From: Rhizorhabdus histidinilytica
Lineage (GTDB): Bacteria; Pseudomonadota; Alphaproteobacteria; Sphingomonadales; Sphingomonadaceae
NCBI RefSeq assembly: GCF_900167915.1
Contig: NZ_FUYM01000001.1
Span: 682,001 to 746,000 of the forward strand
Direction of reading: 5' to 3'
DNA: 64,000 nucleotides
In this document: one piece after another, positions 48,862 to 57,927 of the stretch
Position numbering within the stretch: position 1 is the stretch's first letter
Layout: every line of letters begins with the position of its first letter
Notes under the pieces: model-generated
Database searches by the model: none
Told to the model about the DNA's origin: nothing
Seen by the model: the letters and a program-made list of their open reading frames with translations, nothing else
Position numbers and translations under genes: made by a program

Positions 48862-50904
48862 CTATTCGAAGATCGATACGATGAGGTTGCCGACCGGATC
48901 GACCGTGACGGTCTGGCCGGGCTGGACGATGAGGGTCGAGCTCATCTCCTCGATGATCGCGGGCCCCGCGAAGGTGCGTCCGATCGGCAATTGCCCGCGG
49001 CGGTAGATCGACGTCTCCACCCAGCCGGCATCCTTGCCGAAATAGACCGGGCGGCGCCCCTTGACGGCGTCGAGGCCGTGGACGGGTACCGGCGCCGAGA
49101 CCGGCACCCGCGCCACCCGGCCGATCGCCTGGATGCGGCAGTTGACGATCTCGACCGGGCGGTCGGACACGTCATAACCATATTCCTGGACATGCTGGCG
49201 GCGGAAGCGCTCGACCATGTCGCGGAGCCCATCCTCGCGAACCTCGTCGAGCGGCACCGAGACCTCGAAATTCTGGCCGTCATAGCGCGCGTCGACCATG
49301 ATCCGGAGCTGACGGTCCTCCTCGGCCACGCCCTCGCGGACCAGCCAGGCGGTCGCCTCGTCGCGCATCTCGCCGAGCACCGCACAGACGCGCCGCCACG
49401 ACGCCTCGCCGGCGAGGCTCAGTTCGCTGCGGACGAAGTCCATGTTGATGTCCGACAGCAGGATGCCGCGCGCGCACAGCGTTCCCGGCTCCTGCGGCAC
49501 CAGCACGGTGCGGATGCCGCAATCCTGGGCCAGGTCACAGGCATGAAGCGGTCCGGCGCCGCCATAGGCGAACAGCGCGAAGTCGCGGATGTCGTGGCCC
49601 CGTTCGGTCGACACCGATCTGATCGCGCGGCTCATATTGGCGTTGGCGATGCGCAGGATGCCATAGGCCGCCTCCTCGACCGACAGGCCGAGCGGCCGCG
49701 CGATCCGCTCCTCGATCACCGCGCGGGCCGCGGCGGCGTCGACCGGCAGCCGCCCTTCGAGCAGCGCGACCGGATCGAGCCGGCCGAGCACGATGTTCGC
49801 GTCGGTGATCGTCGGTTCGGTACCGCCGCGGCCATAGGCGACCGGGCCGGGCGCTGCGCCGGCACTGCGCGGACCGACCTTGAGCGCGCCGGCGTCGTCG
49901 ATCGCGGCGATGCTGCCGCCGCCCGCGCCGATGACGTGGATGTCGATCATCGGCGTCTTGACCGGATAGTCCGCCACCAGCCGGTCCGACGCGAACAGCG
50001 GTTTGCCGCCGACGATCACCGACACGTCGGTCGAGGTGCCGCCGACATCGAAGGTGACGAGATTGGGGAAGTTGGCTACACGGCCGATCTCCGCCGCGCC
50101 GATCACCCCTGCCGCCGGACCCGACACGCAGGTCCGCACCGGAATCTCGCGCACCGTCGGCACCGACATCAGGCCGCCGTTCGAATGGACGGTGTCGAGC
50201 TCGCCGGTGATGCCGAGATCGCCGACCCGGCCGAGCAGCCGTTCCAGATAGGTGCCCATGCGCGGGCCCATATAGGCGTTGAGCACAGTCGTGGACATGC
50301 GCTCATACTCCCGGAATTCGGGCAGGACGTTCGACGACAGGCTGACATAGGCGTCGGGCAGGATCGCGCGGACGATCTCGCCGGCGCGGCGCTCGTGGTC
50401 GGGTCGACGATAGCTGTGCAGGAAGCAGATCACCACCGCTCCGACCCCGGCCTCGCCGAGCTTGCGGGCGGCCTCGGCGACCTGCTCCTCGTCGAGCGGA
50501 ACCTCGACAGTGCCGTCGGACAGGGTGCGCTCATCGACTTCCAGGCGCAGGTCGCGCGGCACCAGCGGGGTCGGCCGTCCGATCGAATAGTCGTAGAGGT
50601 GCGGACGGGTCTGCCGACCGATCTCGAGCGTGTCGCGAAAGCCGCGCGTCGTGATCAGCCCGGTCAGCGCGCCCTTGCGCTCGATCACCATATTGGTCGC
50701 GACCGTGGTACCGTGGCCCAGGTGACGGACCAGCGCCGGATCGATGTCATGGTCGGCGATCAGCGCCGACAGTCCGGCCCCGATCGCCTCGGACGGATCG
50801 TGCGGCGTCGAAGGCACCTTGAAGTAATGGACTGAGCCGCGCCCTTCATCGAGCATGGTGAAGTCGGTGAAGGTCCCGCCCACGTCGAACCCTATGCGAT
50901 ACAT
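48862..50904 (-). CDS. Hydantoinase/oxoprolinase family, A subunit
   Basis: A 680-residue protein of the HyuA family. The ATP-binding start IGFDVGGTFTDF (4-15) and the second part of the actin-like fold (TFDVGGTSTDVSVIVGG, about 273-289) are present, with GHGTTVATNMVIERKGA near residue 64. The enzyme hydrolyses ATP to activate a cyclic amide or ketone. Directly followed by the B subunit. A LysR-type regulator gene diverges 314 bases upstream, so it is likely controlled by that regulator. Confidence 0.92.
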   Translation of the reverse strand: MYRIGFDVGGTFTDFTMLDEGRGSVHYFKVPSTPHDPSEAIGAGLSALIADHDIDPALVRHLGHGTTVATNMVIERKGALTGLITTRGFRDTLEIGRQTRPHLYDYSIGRPTPLVPRDLRLEVDERTLSDGTVEVPLDEEQVAEAARKLGEAGVGAVVICFLHSYRRPDHERRAGEIVRAILPDAYVSLSSNVLPEFREYERMSTTVLNAYMGPRMGTYLERLLGRVGDLGITGELDTVHSNGGLMSVPTVREIPVRTCVSGPAAGVIGAAEIGRVANFPNLVTFDVGGTSTDVSVIVGGKPLFASDRLVADYPVKTPMIDIHVIGAGGGSIAAIDDAGALKVGPRSAGAAPGPVAYGRGGTEPTITDANIVLGRLDPVALLEGRLPVDAAAARAVIEERIARPLGLSVEEAAYGILRIANANMSRAIRSVSTERGHDIRDFALFAYGGAGPLHACDLAQDCGIRTVLVPQEPGTLCARGILLSDINMDFVRSELSLAGEASWRRVCAVLGEMRDEATAWLVREGVAEEDRQLRIMVDARYDGQNFEVSVPLDEVREDGLRDMVERFRRQHVQEYGYDVSDRPVEIVNCRIQAIGRVARVPVSAPVPVHGLDAVKGRRPVYFGKDAGWVETSIYRRGQLPIGRTFAGPAIIEEMSSTLIVQPGQTVTVDPVGNLIVSIFE

Positions 50905-51218
50905 TCATCTTCCCTCTGGCAAGCGACCGGGCATCCTTCACGGAAACCCGTCGAGAGACGGCGCATCGCGCCCACCGGATGGCGCCGTCGGTCGCCCTTG
51001 AGTAGCGTCGCCCTTTCGCGGCCGGCCAACGCGATTTTCCGATGGGATGCGATCAGCATTTGTAATCGCGCCCGGAAAACCGGGCCGAACGGGCCATGCC
51101 AACCTCCGCCGATCGACTTTCATCGGAAGAAACGATTGGGTCCGCCCACCCCCTGTCCGGCTATGGTCGGGGCAGCTACCATGGCCGTCGCAGGCGACGG
51201 AGCGGGACGGACGAGCGG
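50905..51218. promoter_or_regulatory. Divergent regulatory region of LysR and hydantoinase genes
   Basis: The 314-base gap contains no gene. It has an imperfect palindrome ATGC-GATCA-GCAT (51047-51059) nested in an inverted repeat GCGATT (51031-51036) and AATCGC (51064-51069). This is a plausible LysR binding site; the T-N11-A consensus itself is not clear by eye. Confidence 0.4.
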
Positions 51219-52154
51219 ATGAACACACGATTTCTCGAGACCTTCATCTGGCTGGCGCGGCTCAAGAGCTTCAGTCGCACCGCCGAAAAGCTGCACGCGA
51301 GCCAGCCCGCCGTCTCGGGCCGGATCGTCGCGCTCGAGGAACTGCTCGGGGTCACGCTCTACGAGCGCAATTCCAAGGGGTTCGAGCTGACTGCCGCCGG
51401 CCGCCGCGTGCTCGACCGCTGCGAACGGATCGTCGAGCTGTCGAACGAGCTCAAGTCGATCGCGACCGAGGACAATGTGCTGGGCCGCCCGGTGCGGATC
51501 GGCGCGTCGGACGTGATCACGCTCAGCTGGATGAGCGACCTCGTCGCCGTGCTCGGCAGCAAATATGTCGACTATCAGTTCGACATCGTCACCGACAGCG
51601 CCAACAATCTCAGTCGGATGCTGATGGCCGACGAGATCGACATCGCGCTGATCGCCAACAGCATCGACGCGAACCGGATCGTCAACGCGCCGTTGTGCAA
51701 CTATCGCATCGAATGGCTCGCCAATCCGCGCCGCTTCGACGTCACCAAGCCGATCAACATCGAACAGCTCTGCGAGCTGCCGATCATCATGCCGCCGCCC
51801 GGGACGCCCGGCTACACCTGGCAGGTCGAATATCTCAAGCGGCACAACCCCAACTACTCGCCCGACCGGCCGTCGCCGCTGCGCATCTCCTGCGGCTATT
51901 CGCCAGCCACCGGCATCCAGATGGTGGCGCAGGGCTTCGGCGTGCTGCCGGTGCCCGTGCTCCTCGCGCGGCCCTGGATCGCGTCGGGCGAAGTTGCCCC
52001 GCTCAAGGTCAAGGAAAGCTTCCCGGCCTGGGCGATGAACGCCTGCTACAAGTCGCCGCCGACCATCCCGATCATCGTCAGCCTCGTCGAAACCGCGCAG
52101 GCGGTCGCCAAGGCCTATGCCGATCGGCGTGGCGGATCGGATTTCTGGCCCTGA
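51219..52154 (+). CDS. LysR-type transcriptional regulator
   Basis: A 311-residue regulator. The helix-turn-helix (FLETFIWLARLKSFSRTAEK, then LHASQPAVSGRIVALEELLG) at residues 5-45 and the substrate-binding domain from about 90 onward (VRIGASDVITLSWMSDLVAV) are typical. It is transcribed away from the hydantoinase operon, the usual layout for a regulator and its target. Its ligand probably is a pathway intermediate. ATG 51219 was chosen by the family start MNTRFLETF. Confidence 0.9.
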   Translation: MNTRFLETFIWLARLKSFSRTAEKLHASQPAVSGRIVALEELLGVTLYERNSKGFELTAAGRRVLDRCERIVELSNELKSIATEDNVLGRPVRIGASDVITLSWMSDLVAVLGSKYVDYQFDIVTDSANNLSRMLMADEIDIALIANSIDANRIVNAPLCNYRIEWLANPRRFDVTKPINIEQLCELPIIMPPPGTPGYTWQVEYLKRHNPNYSPDRPSPLRISCGYSPATGIQMVAQGFGVLPVPVLLARPWIASGEVAPLKVKESFPAWAMNACYKSPPTIPIIVSLVETAQAVAKAYADRRGGSDFWP

Positions 52155-52174
52155 CCGACCAAGGACAAACGACC

Positions 52175-53095
52175 ATGCCGCACGATCCGGTCCTCGCCCG
52201 CGCCATCGCGCAGGTCGAGGCCCCTGCCCCGCACCGCCCCGCGATCAGGAGCTTCTTCGATCCGGCGACGTCGACCATATCGCATGTGGTCCACGATCCG
52301 GTCAGCCGCGAGGCCGCGGTGGTCGATCCGGTGATCGGCTACGACCCGGCGTCGGGACGCACCGACAGCCGCCCGGCCGATATGATCGCCGCCTATGTCG
52401 AGGCGGAGGGGCTGCGCGTCGTCTGGCTGCTCGAAACCCATGTCCATGCCGATCATCTGTCGGGCGCGCCCTATCTGCAGGAGCGGATCGGCGGGCAGAT
52501 CGCGATCGGCGAGCAGATCTCCGCCGTCCAGACCAGCTTCGGCCGCCTGTTCCGGCCGGGCCGCGAATTCGCCGCCGACGGATCGGATTTCGACCGGCTG
52601 TTCGCCGATGGGGACCGCTTCCGCATCGGGGAGCTGGAGGCGACCGTCCTTCACGTCCCCGGCCATACCCCGGCGTGCGTCGCCTATGTGGTCGGCGACG
52701 TCGCCTTTGTCGGCGACACGATGTTCATGCCCGACTATGGCACCGCCCGCGCCGATTTCCCCGGCGGCGACGCCCGCCAGCTTTTCCGATCGCTGCGGCG
52801 CATCCTGAAGCTGCCGGGCCACACCCGGCTGTTCATGTGTCACGACTATCTGCCGGAAGGGCGCGACAGCTATCAGTGGGAGACGACGGTCGAGGCCGAA
52901 CGACGCGGCAATGTCCATGCCCGCGACGGGATCAGCGAGGATGCGTTCGTCGCGATGCGCGAAGGCCGCGATGCCGGCCTGGCGGTGCCCCGGCTGCTGC
53001 TGCCCTCGATCCAGGTCAACATGCGCGCCGGCCACCCGCCGGCCCCCGAGGACAACGGCATCCGCTACCTGCGGATCCCGCTCGATGCCTTTTAG
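52175..53095 (+). CDS. ETHE1-like metallo-beta-lactamase fold hydrolase
   Basis: A 306-residue metallohydrolase. The motif HVHADH lies at His89-Val-His91-Ala-Asp93-His94, with other metal ligands in HVPGHTP and FVGDTMFMPDYGTARADFPGG. This arrangement matches the ETHE1/Blh group (persulfide dioxygenase-like), where it turns over glutathione persulfide, although the size of about 300 is larger than human ETHE1. It is 20 bases downstream of the LysR gene and on the same strand, so the two are cotranscribed. Its link to the hydantoinase pathway is not clear. Confidence 0.75.
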   Translation: MPHDPVLARAIAQVEAPAPHRPAIRSFFDPATSTISHVVHDPVSREAAVVDPVIGYDPASGRTDSRPADMIAAYVEAEGLRVVWLLETHVHADHLSGAPYLQERIGGQIAIGEQISAVQTSFGRLFRPGREFAADGSDFDRLFADGDRFRIGELEATVLHVPGHTPACVAYVVGDVAFVGDTMFMPDYGTARADFPGGDARQLFRSLRRILKLPGHTRLFMCHDYLPEGRDSYQWETTVEAERRGNVHARDGISEDAFVAMREGRDAGLAVPRLLLPSIQVNMRAGHPPAPEDNGIRYLRIPLDAF

Positions 53096-53116
53096 TGCAT
53101 TTGGGGCAACCTGCCT

Positions 53117-53174
53117 CCGCTCATCCTGAGGACGGACTGAGCCTTGGCGAAGGTCCGTCTCGAAGGATGAGCGG
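53117..53174. repeat. REP-like inverted repeat element
   Basis: CCGCTCATCCT (53117-53127) is mirrored by AGGATGAGCGG (53164-53174), with GACGGAC and GTCCGTC pairing inside. The whole 58-base unit would form a long hairpin. Sequences of this kind (GCTCATCC-type palindromes) are dispersed repeats in sphingomonad genomes. It sits between two converging genes, a suitable spot for a bidirectional terminator. Confidence 0.7.
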
Positions 53175-53229
53175 GTCGGATAGAGAGTTCGATGCTCTAC
53201 GTCCGCCGGCATGATCTAGGATCGGAACC

Positions 53230-53589
53230 CTATCGGCGGCGCAGCCGCTCGACGATCAGCGCCGCGCCGAGCGCGACGAGGATGGCCGCGCTGTCCGCCA
53301 CCCAGTCCCAGGCGCTGGCGTCGCGCCGCAGGGCCGGGATCGCCTGGGTCAGCTCTATCAGGATGCCGAACAGCGACAGGCCCGTTGCGAGCCGCCAGGC
53401 GGCGACGGAGCGGTAGGCGGTCCGGCCCAGCAGGGTCAGGACGAAAAAGGCTGCGATATGGTTGACCTTGTCGCCTGCGCCTAGGCTCGGGGCCTGGTCG
53501 GCCGGCATGATCGCCAGGCCATAGACGACCAGCAGCGTCATCCAGAAGACGGGCGACTTGAAGCGCCGGTAGAGGGCGATCAGCGGCAT
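53230..53589 (-). CDS. VanZ-like small membrane protein
   Basis: A 119-residue protein starting MPLIALYRRFKSPVFWMTLL with four predicted membrane segments and the VanZ pattern around DKVNHIAAFFVLTLLGRTAY and FGILIELTQAIP with DWVADSAAILVALG. Function is unknown in this family. The start is 12 bases from the rpmE terminator, so it has its own signals or is transcribed by read-through. Confidence 0.75.
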   Translation of the reverse strand: MPLIALYRRFKSPVFWMTLLVVYGLAIMPADQAPSLGAGDKVNHIAAFFVLTLLGRTAYRSVAAWRLATGLSLFGILIELTQAIPALRRDASAWDWVADSAAILVALGAALIVERLRRR

Positions 53590-53600
53590 TCCCTGCCCCG

Positions 53601-53631
53601 AAATGAAAATGGCCGGGTCATACCCGGCCAT
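53601..53631 (-). terminator. Rho-independent terminator of rpmE
   Basis: A perfect 10-base stem, ATGGCCGGGT (53609-53618) and ACCCGGCCAT (53622-53631), with a 3-base loop, followed on the minus strand by a T-rich stretch (TTTCATTT, 53608-53601). It ends transcription coming from rpmE. Confidence 0.8.
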
Positions 53632-53659
53632 ATCCACGTCCGAAGGTTCGGAACCAAGC

Positions 53660-53890
53660 TTACTTCTTGCCGAGCGTGAGCCCGCCGAAGCGCTTGTTGA
53701 AGCGGGCCACCTGGCCACCGGCGTCGAGGAGCTGCGACTTGCCGCCCGTCCAGGCCGGATGCACCGACGGGTCGATGTCGAGCTGGAGCGTGTCGCCGGC
53801 CGAGCCGTAGGTCGAGCGGGTCTGGTAGGTGGTTCCGTCGACCAGCTGCACCGTGATGCTGTGGTAGTCGGGATGGATATCTTTCTTCAT
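53660..53890 (-). CDS. rpmE: 50S ribosomal protein L31
   Basis: A 76-residue protein starting [20 protein letters not shown], the standard L31 start. It lacks the CxxC zinc pair of the zinc-containing form (only Ser and Thr at those sites), so it is the zinc-free kind. It binds the 50S central protuberance. It has its own terminator and lies between fabZ and the VanZ-like gene. Confidence 0.93.
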   Translation of the reverse strand: MKKDIHPDYHSITVQLVDGTTYQTRSTYGSAGDTLQLDIDPSVHPAWTGGKSQLLDAGGQVARFNKRFGGLTLGKK

Positions 53891-53990
53891 CGTCGTCTGG
53901 CTCCAGAAAAATGGCTGGTTTCCGACCAGCCGGGAAGCGAAGCGGCGCCTCTACAGCCTCGGGCCCGATAAGGCAAGCGAAGCAGCTTGC

Positions 53991-54464
53991 TCAGTCGGTG
54001 GGCGGGTCCGCGATCATCGCGGTGAAATTGGCCTGGGCGGCGAGCTTGTCGCCGATATAGGCCTTGCCCTCGAACTTGCAGACACTGCCGCGCTTCTGCG
54101 CGAAGGCGACTTCCAGGCGCAGGAGCACGCCCGGCTCGACCGGGGTACGGAACTTCACCTCGTCGATCGTCATGAAATAGACGAGCTTGCCCGAGCCGGC
54201 GAGACCGAGCGATTCGACCGCCAGCACGCCCGCCGCCTGCGCCATCGCCTCGACGATCAGCACGCCCGGCATGATCGGGCGGCCGGGGAAATGGCCCTGG
54301 AAGAAGTTCTCGTTGATCGTGACGGCCTTCACCGCCGTGATCCGTTCGTCGACCACCAGCTCCTCGACGCGATCGACGAGGAGCAGGGGGTAACGATGCG
54401 GCAGCGCGGCCATGACCCGCCGGACGTCCAGCGGGCCAAGGATCTTCGGTGCGTCTTCGCTCAT
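53991..54464 (-). CDS. fabZ: 3-hydroxyacyl-[ACP] dehydratase FabZ
   Basis: A 157-residue hot-dog enzyme that dehydrates 3-hydroxyacyl-ACP in fatty-acid synthesis. The active-site motif [20 protein letters not shown] is present with His58 and Glu72. It follows skp with 10 bases between them. The lpxD gene found between skp and fabZ in many bacteria is absent here. Confidence 0.95.
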   Translation of the reverse strand: MSEDAPKILGPLDVRRVMAALPHRYPLLLVDRVEELVVDERITAVKAVTINENFFQGHFPGRPIMPGVLIVEAMAQAAGVLAVESLGLAGSGKLVYFMTIDEVKFRTPVEPGVLLRLEVAFAQKRGSVCKFEGKAYIGDKLAAQANFTAMIADPPTD

Positions 54465-54474
54465 CGAGGGAAGA

Positions 54475-55113
54475 TCAGCGTCCCGCCGGAGCGGCGGCCT
54501 GCTCGGCCTGGCCCGGCTGCCAGTTGGCCGGCGGCGTGATCGACACGCTCGGCACCAGCGCGTTGAGCTGGGTCACGACGTCGGGGGTCAGGTCCGAACC
54601 GCCCTGGACGGCGACGACCGCCTCCGGGCCGATCACGACACCGACCCGCTTCGCGGTCATCGCGGCCTTGAGGGCCTGCTCGACCTTGGCGCCGATCTGC
54701 TCCTTCACATAGGCCTGCGGACGGGCGATCGGGGCGGCAAGGCGCTGCAGCTCGGCCTGGGCGGCCTGGCCCTTCTGCTGGAAGGCAGCGATCTTCGCGT
54801 CGAGCGTCGCCTTCGGCGTCGCCGGGTTCTTCTGCAGGTTCTCGATCTCGGTGCGGAGCGGGCCAAGTTCGCCCTGCAGGGCGGTCTGGCGGGTTTGCAG
54901 CGCGGTGAACTGCGCCTTGTAGGTAGTCTCGATCTGCGTCATCGCCGAACGGTAGGCCGCCGAGTTGGCGACCGCGCCTTCGAGGTCGACGACGGCGACG
55001 CCGGTGTTGGCGGTCGCGGCGGGCGCTGGCGTCGTCGCGGCCTGGGCATTGGCGGCGACGGGAAGGAGCGCGAGGGCGGCCAGGCTGGCCGCCGTCTTCA
55101 GGAAGGATTTCAT
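54475..55113 (-). CDS. skp: Periplasmic chaperone Skp/OmpH
   Basis: A 212-residue protein with a signal peptide ([20 protein letters not shown], ending NAQA) and the Skp pattern: [20 protein letters not shown] at the start, a long coiled-coil arm (about 60-150) and a C-terminal domain. It is a trimer that carries outer-membrane proteins to BamA. The ATG at 55113 overlaps the BamA stop (TGATG), so the two are coupled. The C-terminal tail is Ala/Pro-rich and longer than in Escherichia coli Skp. Confidence 0.9.
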   Translation of the reverse strand: MKSFLKTAASLAALALLPVAANAQAATTPAPAATANTGVAVVDLEGAVANSAAYRSAMTQIETTYKAQFTALQTRQTALQGELGPLRTEIENLQKNPATPKATLDAKIAAFQQKGQAAQAELQRLAAPIARPQAYVKEQIGAKVEQALKAAMTAKRVGVVIGPEAVVAVQGGSDLTPDVVTQLNALVPSVSITPPANWQPGQAEQAAAPAGR

Positions 55114-57857
55114 CAGAACTGTGTCCCTACGTTGAAAGTGAAGAGCTTGGTGTTGTCGCCCGGCTCCTTGAGGAGAGCCTTGGCGATGTCGATGCGGAAC
55201 GGACCGAAGGGCGAGTTCCAGTTGACGCCGAAGCCGACCGAGAGGCGCGGCTTGGCGGAGTCGCCGTAGAAATCCTCGCGGAACGGGCTGATCGTGCTCT
55301 GAGCCTTGTCGTTCCTGACGCCACCAACGCACGGGTTCTTCGCCGAGGACGAATATCCGATCTCGCAGAGCGTGTAGGCGCCCGCATTGTCGTTGCCCAC
55401 GGCCGAGATGTAGAGTTGGCGCCCCTTGCTGTCGAGCACCGGCCGCAGCACGGGCAGATATTTGCCGTCCTCGTCCAGCGCGAATGGATAGCCGGGATTT
55501 TCCGGCGCGATCAGCGCCGGCTTCGAGACACCGAACACCGCGCCGACGTCCATGAAGATCGACGGGCGCAGGCCGAGCTCGCGGGCGCCGTTGCCGAGCG
55601 GCAGCTCGAGCTCGAGGCGACCGCGATAATAGGCCTTGCCGCCGAGGGCGTCGTCGTTGGTGTAGTTCTTGTCGTTGACCGCGGCGAACTGGCCGGTGTT
55701 CGGGTCGATGTAGCGGCGGATCACCCGCGGGCCGACGCCGCGGATGCCGAAGCCGCGCATGTCGGGCTCGCCGAGATAGAAGCGGTCGATCAGGCGGACG
55801 TCCTGGCCAAGGCCCTTGATGTAGCCGCCCTCGCCGCCCGCCGAGAAGATGAAGCCGCCGCCGATGCCCCAATATTTGGTCGCCTGCACCGAGGTCTTGA
55901 TATAGCGGACCTTGCCGCCGAGGCCGGCGAAATCCTGGCTGAACACGGCGCGCTGGCCGCGCGACGGGCGGATGCGGTTGTTGAGGTTGTCGAACACCAG
56001 CGAGTAGCCGACCGACGAGGTCACCCGGTTGCCGATCGCATCGCAGAGATAGCGCCCCGCCACGACCGGGTCGCAGGCGTCGCGGATGCCGTCGCCGTTC
56101 GTATCGGTGTAATAGGTGAACTTGTTCAGCGACACCTGATCATAGCTGAGGCCGTAGCGTGTCGCGAGCGTGATGAACTCGGTCAGCGGCACACCGGCGC
56201 GGAGCTGGAAGCCGGTCGTGGTCTGCTCATAGGTGGTGTTGCGGTCGTTGCCGGCGAAGTTGAACGAGTTGTAGTCGCGCCGGAAAAGGTCGACGCCGAC
56301 CGCGATGTTCTTGTCGAACACATAGGGCTCGGTGAAGCCCAGCTCAATCGACTTCGAATAGGTCGAGTAGCTGACCCCGGCGCGGAGCTCCTGCCCCTTG
56401 CCCATGAAGTTGCGTTCGCGGATCGACAGGTCGACGATGAAGCGCTCGAGGCTCGAATAGCCCGCCGACACCTGCAGCTCGCCGGTCGATTTCTCCTCGA
56501 CGTTCGCCTCCAGCACGACCCGGTCGGGCGCCGACCCAGGCTTCTGCTCGACCTCGAACTTGTCCTGGAAGAAGCCGAGCGACTGGATGCGATCGCGCGA
56601 GCGCTTGACCTTGAAGCTGTTGAAGGCGTCGCCTTCCGACAGGCGGAATTCGCGGCGGACGACCTTGTCCTTGGTGTGGGTGTTGCCGTTGATGTCGATC
56701 CGCTCGACATAGACGCGGGGGCTCTGGTTGATCTTGAAGACCACCCCCATGGTCAGGTCATCCTTGTCGCGGGTGAAGTCCGGACGGACGTCGGGGGTGA
56801 AGCCGAACACGCCGGTCGCCTCGGTGATGGCGTCGACCGTGTCCTCGACCTGCTTCGCGTTGTACCAGTCGCCTTTCTTCATCGGCAGCAGATATTTGAA
56901 GGTCGACGCCTTGATGTCGCGGATCTCGCTTTCGAGGTCGACGTCACCGAATTTGTAGCGCGAGCCTTCCTCGACCACATAGGTGATGATGAAGTCCCGC
57001 TTGTCCGGCGTCAGCTCGGCGACGGCGGACACGACGCGGAAATCGGCATAGCCTTGCGTCAGGTAGAACTGGCGCAGCTTCTGCTGGTCGTAGGACATGC
57101 GGTCGGGGTCGTAGCTGGTGCCCGACGAGAATATCTTGGTGAGCCCGGTCTGCTTGGTCGCCATCTCGCCGCGCAGGCGGCCGTCCGAGAATTTCTCGTT
57201 GCCGATGATGTTGATCTTGCGGACCTTCGACTTGTCGCCCTCGTGGATCTCGAAGATGATGTCGACGCGGTTCTGGTCGAGCTGAACCATCTTCGGCTCG
57301 ACGGTCGCGGCGAAGCGGCCCTGGCGGCGATAGAGCTCGATGATGCGGTTGACGTCGGCCCGGACCTTCGACCGGGTGAAGATCTGGCGCGGCGCCAGCT
57401 TGATCTCGGGGTTGATCTTGTCGGCCTTGAGCCGCTTGTTGCCTTCCAGCACGATGCGGTTGACGACCGGGTTCTCGCGGACCTGGAGGGTGATGTTGCC
57501 CTGCCCGTCGTCGCGTACCTGCACGTCGGCGAACAGCTCCGTCTCGTAGAGGTCCTTCAGCGCCTGGTCGAGCGCCTCACGGGTGTAGCTCTCGCCCGGG
57601 GCCAGCTTGACATAGGACCGCACGGTGTCGGCCTCGAGCCGTTCCGAGCCGGCGACGTTGACCGACTTGATGGTGCCGAGCGCCTGCGCCGGCCCAAGCG
57701 GCGCGGGCTGGGCGGCCGGAGCCGCGGGCTCGGGAGCCGGGGGCTGGGCCGGGGCCTGCTGCGCCATCGCCGGCTGCGCCAGCCCGCCGAGCATCGTGCC
57801 GACGAGGAGCGCCGACAAAAGCCGCGCCCGATGGATGTTCGTCGTCGTCGCCGTCAC
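55113..57857 (-). CDS. bamA: Outer-membrane assembly factor BamA
   Basis: A protein of about 914 residues with a signal peptide (LLSALLVGTMLGGLAQPAMA), a Pro/Ala-rich linker, five POTRA domains (about 60-450) and a C-terminal beta barrel. In the barrel MRGFGIRGVGPR matches the conserved VRGF loop, and the protein ends in an aromatic (TQF). It inserts beta-barrel proteins. Start is taken as GTG 57857 with a GGGGAA site; a longer form begins at GTG 57914. Confidence 0.93.
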   Translation of the reverse strand: MTATTTNIHRARLLSALLVGTMLGGLAQPAMAQQAPAQPPAPEPAAPAAQPAPLGPAQALGTIKSVNVAGSERLEADTVRSYVKLAPGESYTREALDQALKDLYETELFADVQVRDDGQGNITLQVRENPVVNRIVLEGNKRLKADKINPEIKLAPRQIFTRSKVRADVNRIIELYRRQGRFAATVEPKMVQLDQNRVDIIFEIHEGDKSKVRKINIIGNEKFSDGRLRGEMATKQTGLTKIFSSGTSYDPDRMSYDQQKLRQFYLTQGYADFRVVSAVAELTPDKRDFIITYVVEEGSRYKFGDVDLESEIRDIKASTFKYLLPMKKGDWYNAKQVEDTVDAITEATGVFGFTPDVRPDFTRDKDDLTMGVVFKINQSPRVYVERIDINGNTHTKDKVVRREFRLSEGDAFNSFKVKRSRDRIQSLGFFQDKFEVEQKPGSAPDRVVLEANVEEKSTGELQVSAGYSSLERFIVDLSIRERNFMGKGQELRAGVSYSTYSKSIELGFTEPYVFDKNIAVGVDLFRRDYNSFNFAGNDRNTTYEQTTTGFQLRAGVPLTEFITLATRYGLSYDQVSLNKFTYYTDTNGDGIRDACDPVVAGRYLCDAIGNRVTSSVGYSLVFDNLNNRIRPSRGQRAVFSQDFAGLGGKVRYIKTSVQATKYWGIGGGFIFSAGGEGGYIKGLGQDVRLIDRFYLGEPDMRGFGIRGVGPRVIRRYIDPNTGQFAAVNDKNYTNDDALGGKAYYRGRLELELPLGNGARELGLRPSIFMDVGAVFGVSKPALIAPENPGYPFALDEDGKYLPVLRPVLDSKGRQLYISAVGNDNAGAYTLCEIGYSSSAKNPCVGGVRNDKAQSTISPFREDFYGDSAKPRLSVGFGVNWNSPFGPFRIDIAKALLKEPGDNTKLFTFNVGTQF

Positions 57858-57927
57858 GCGTTCCCCGCCTCGAAAGAATCCCTGACCCCCGAACGTGGGA
57901 GCGTGCGCATGCACTGCCCCAACAAGC

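Noticed and set aside
47320-50835. A 1171-codon open frame on the plus strand opposite the hydantoinase genes
   Set aside because: It is antisense to two genes with clear family motifs; long empty antisense frames are expected in GC-rich DNA with this codon use.
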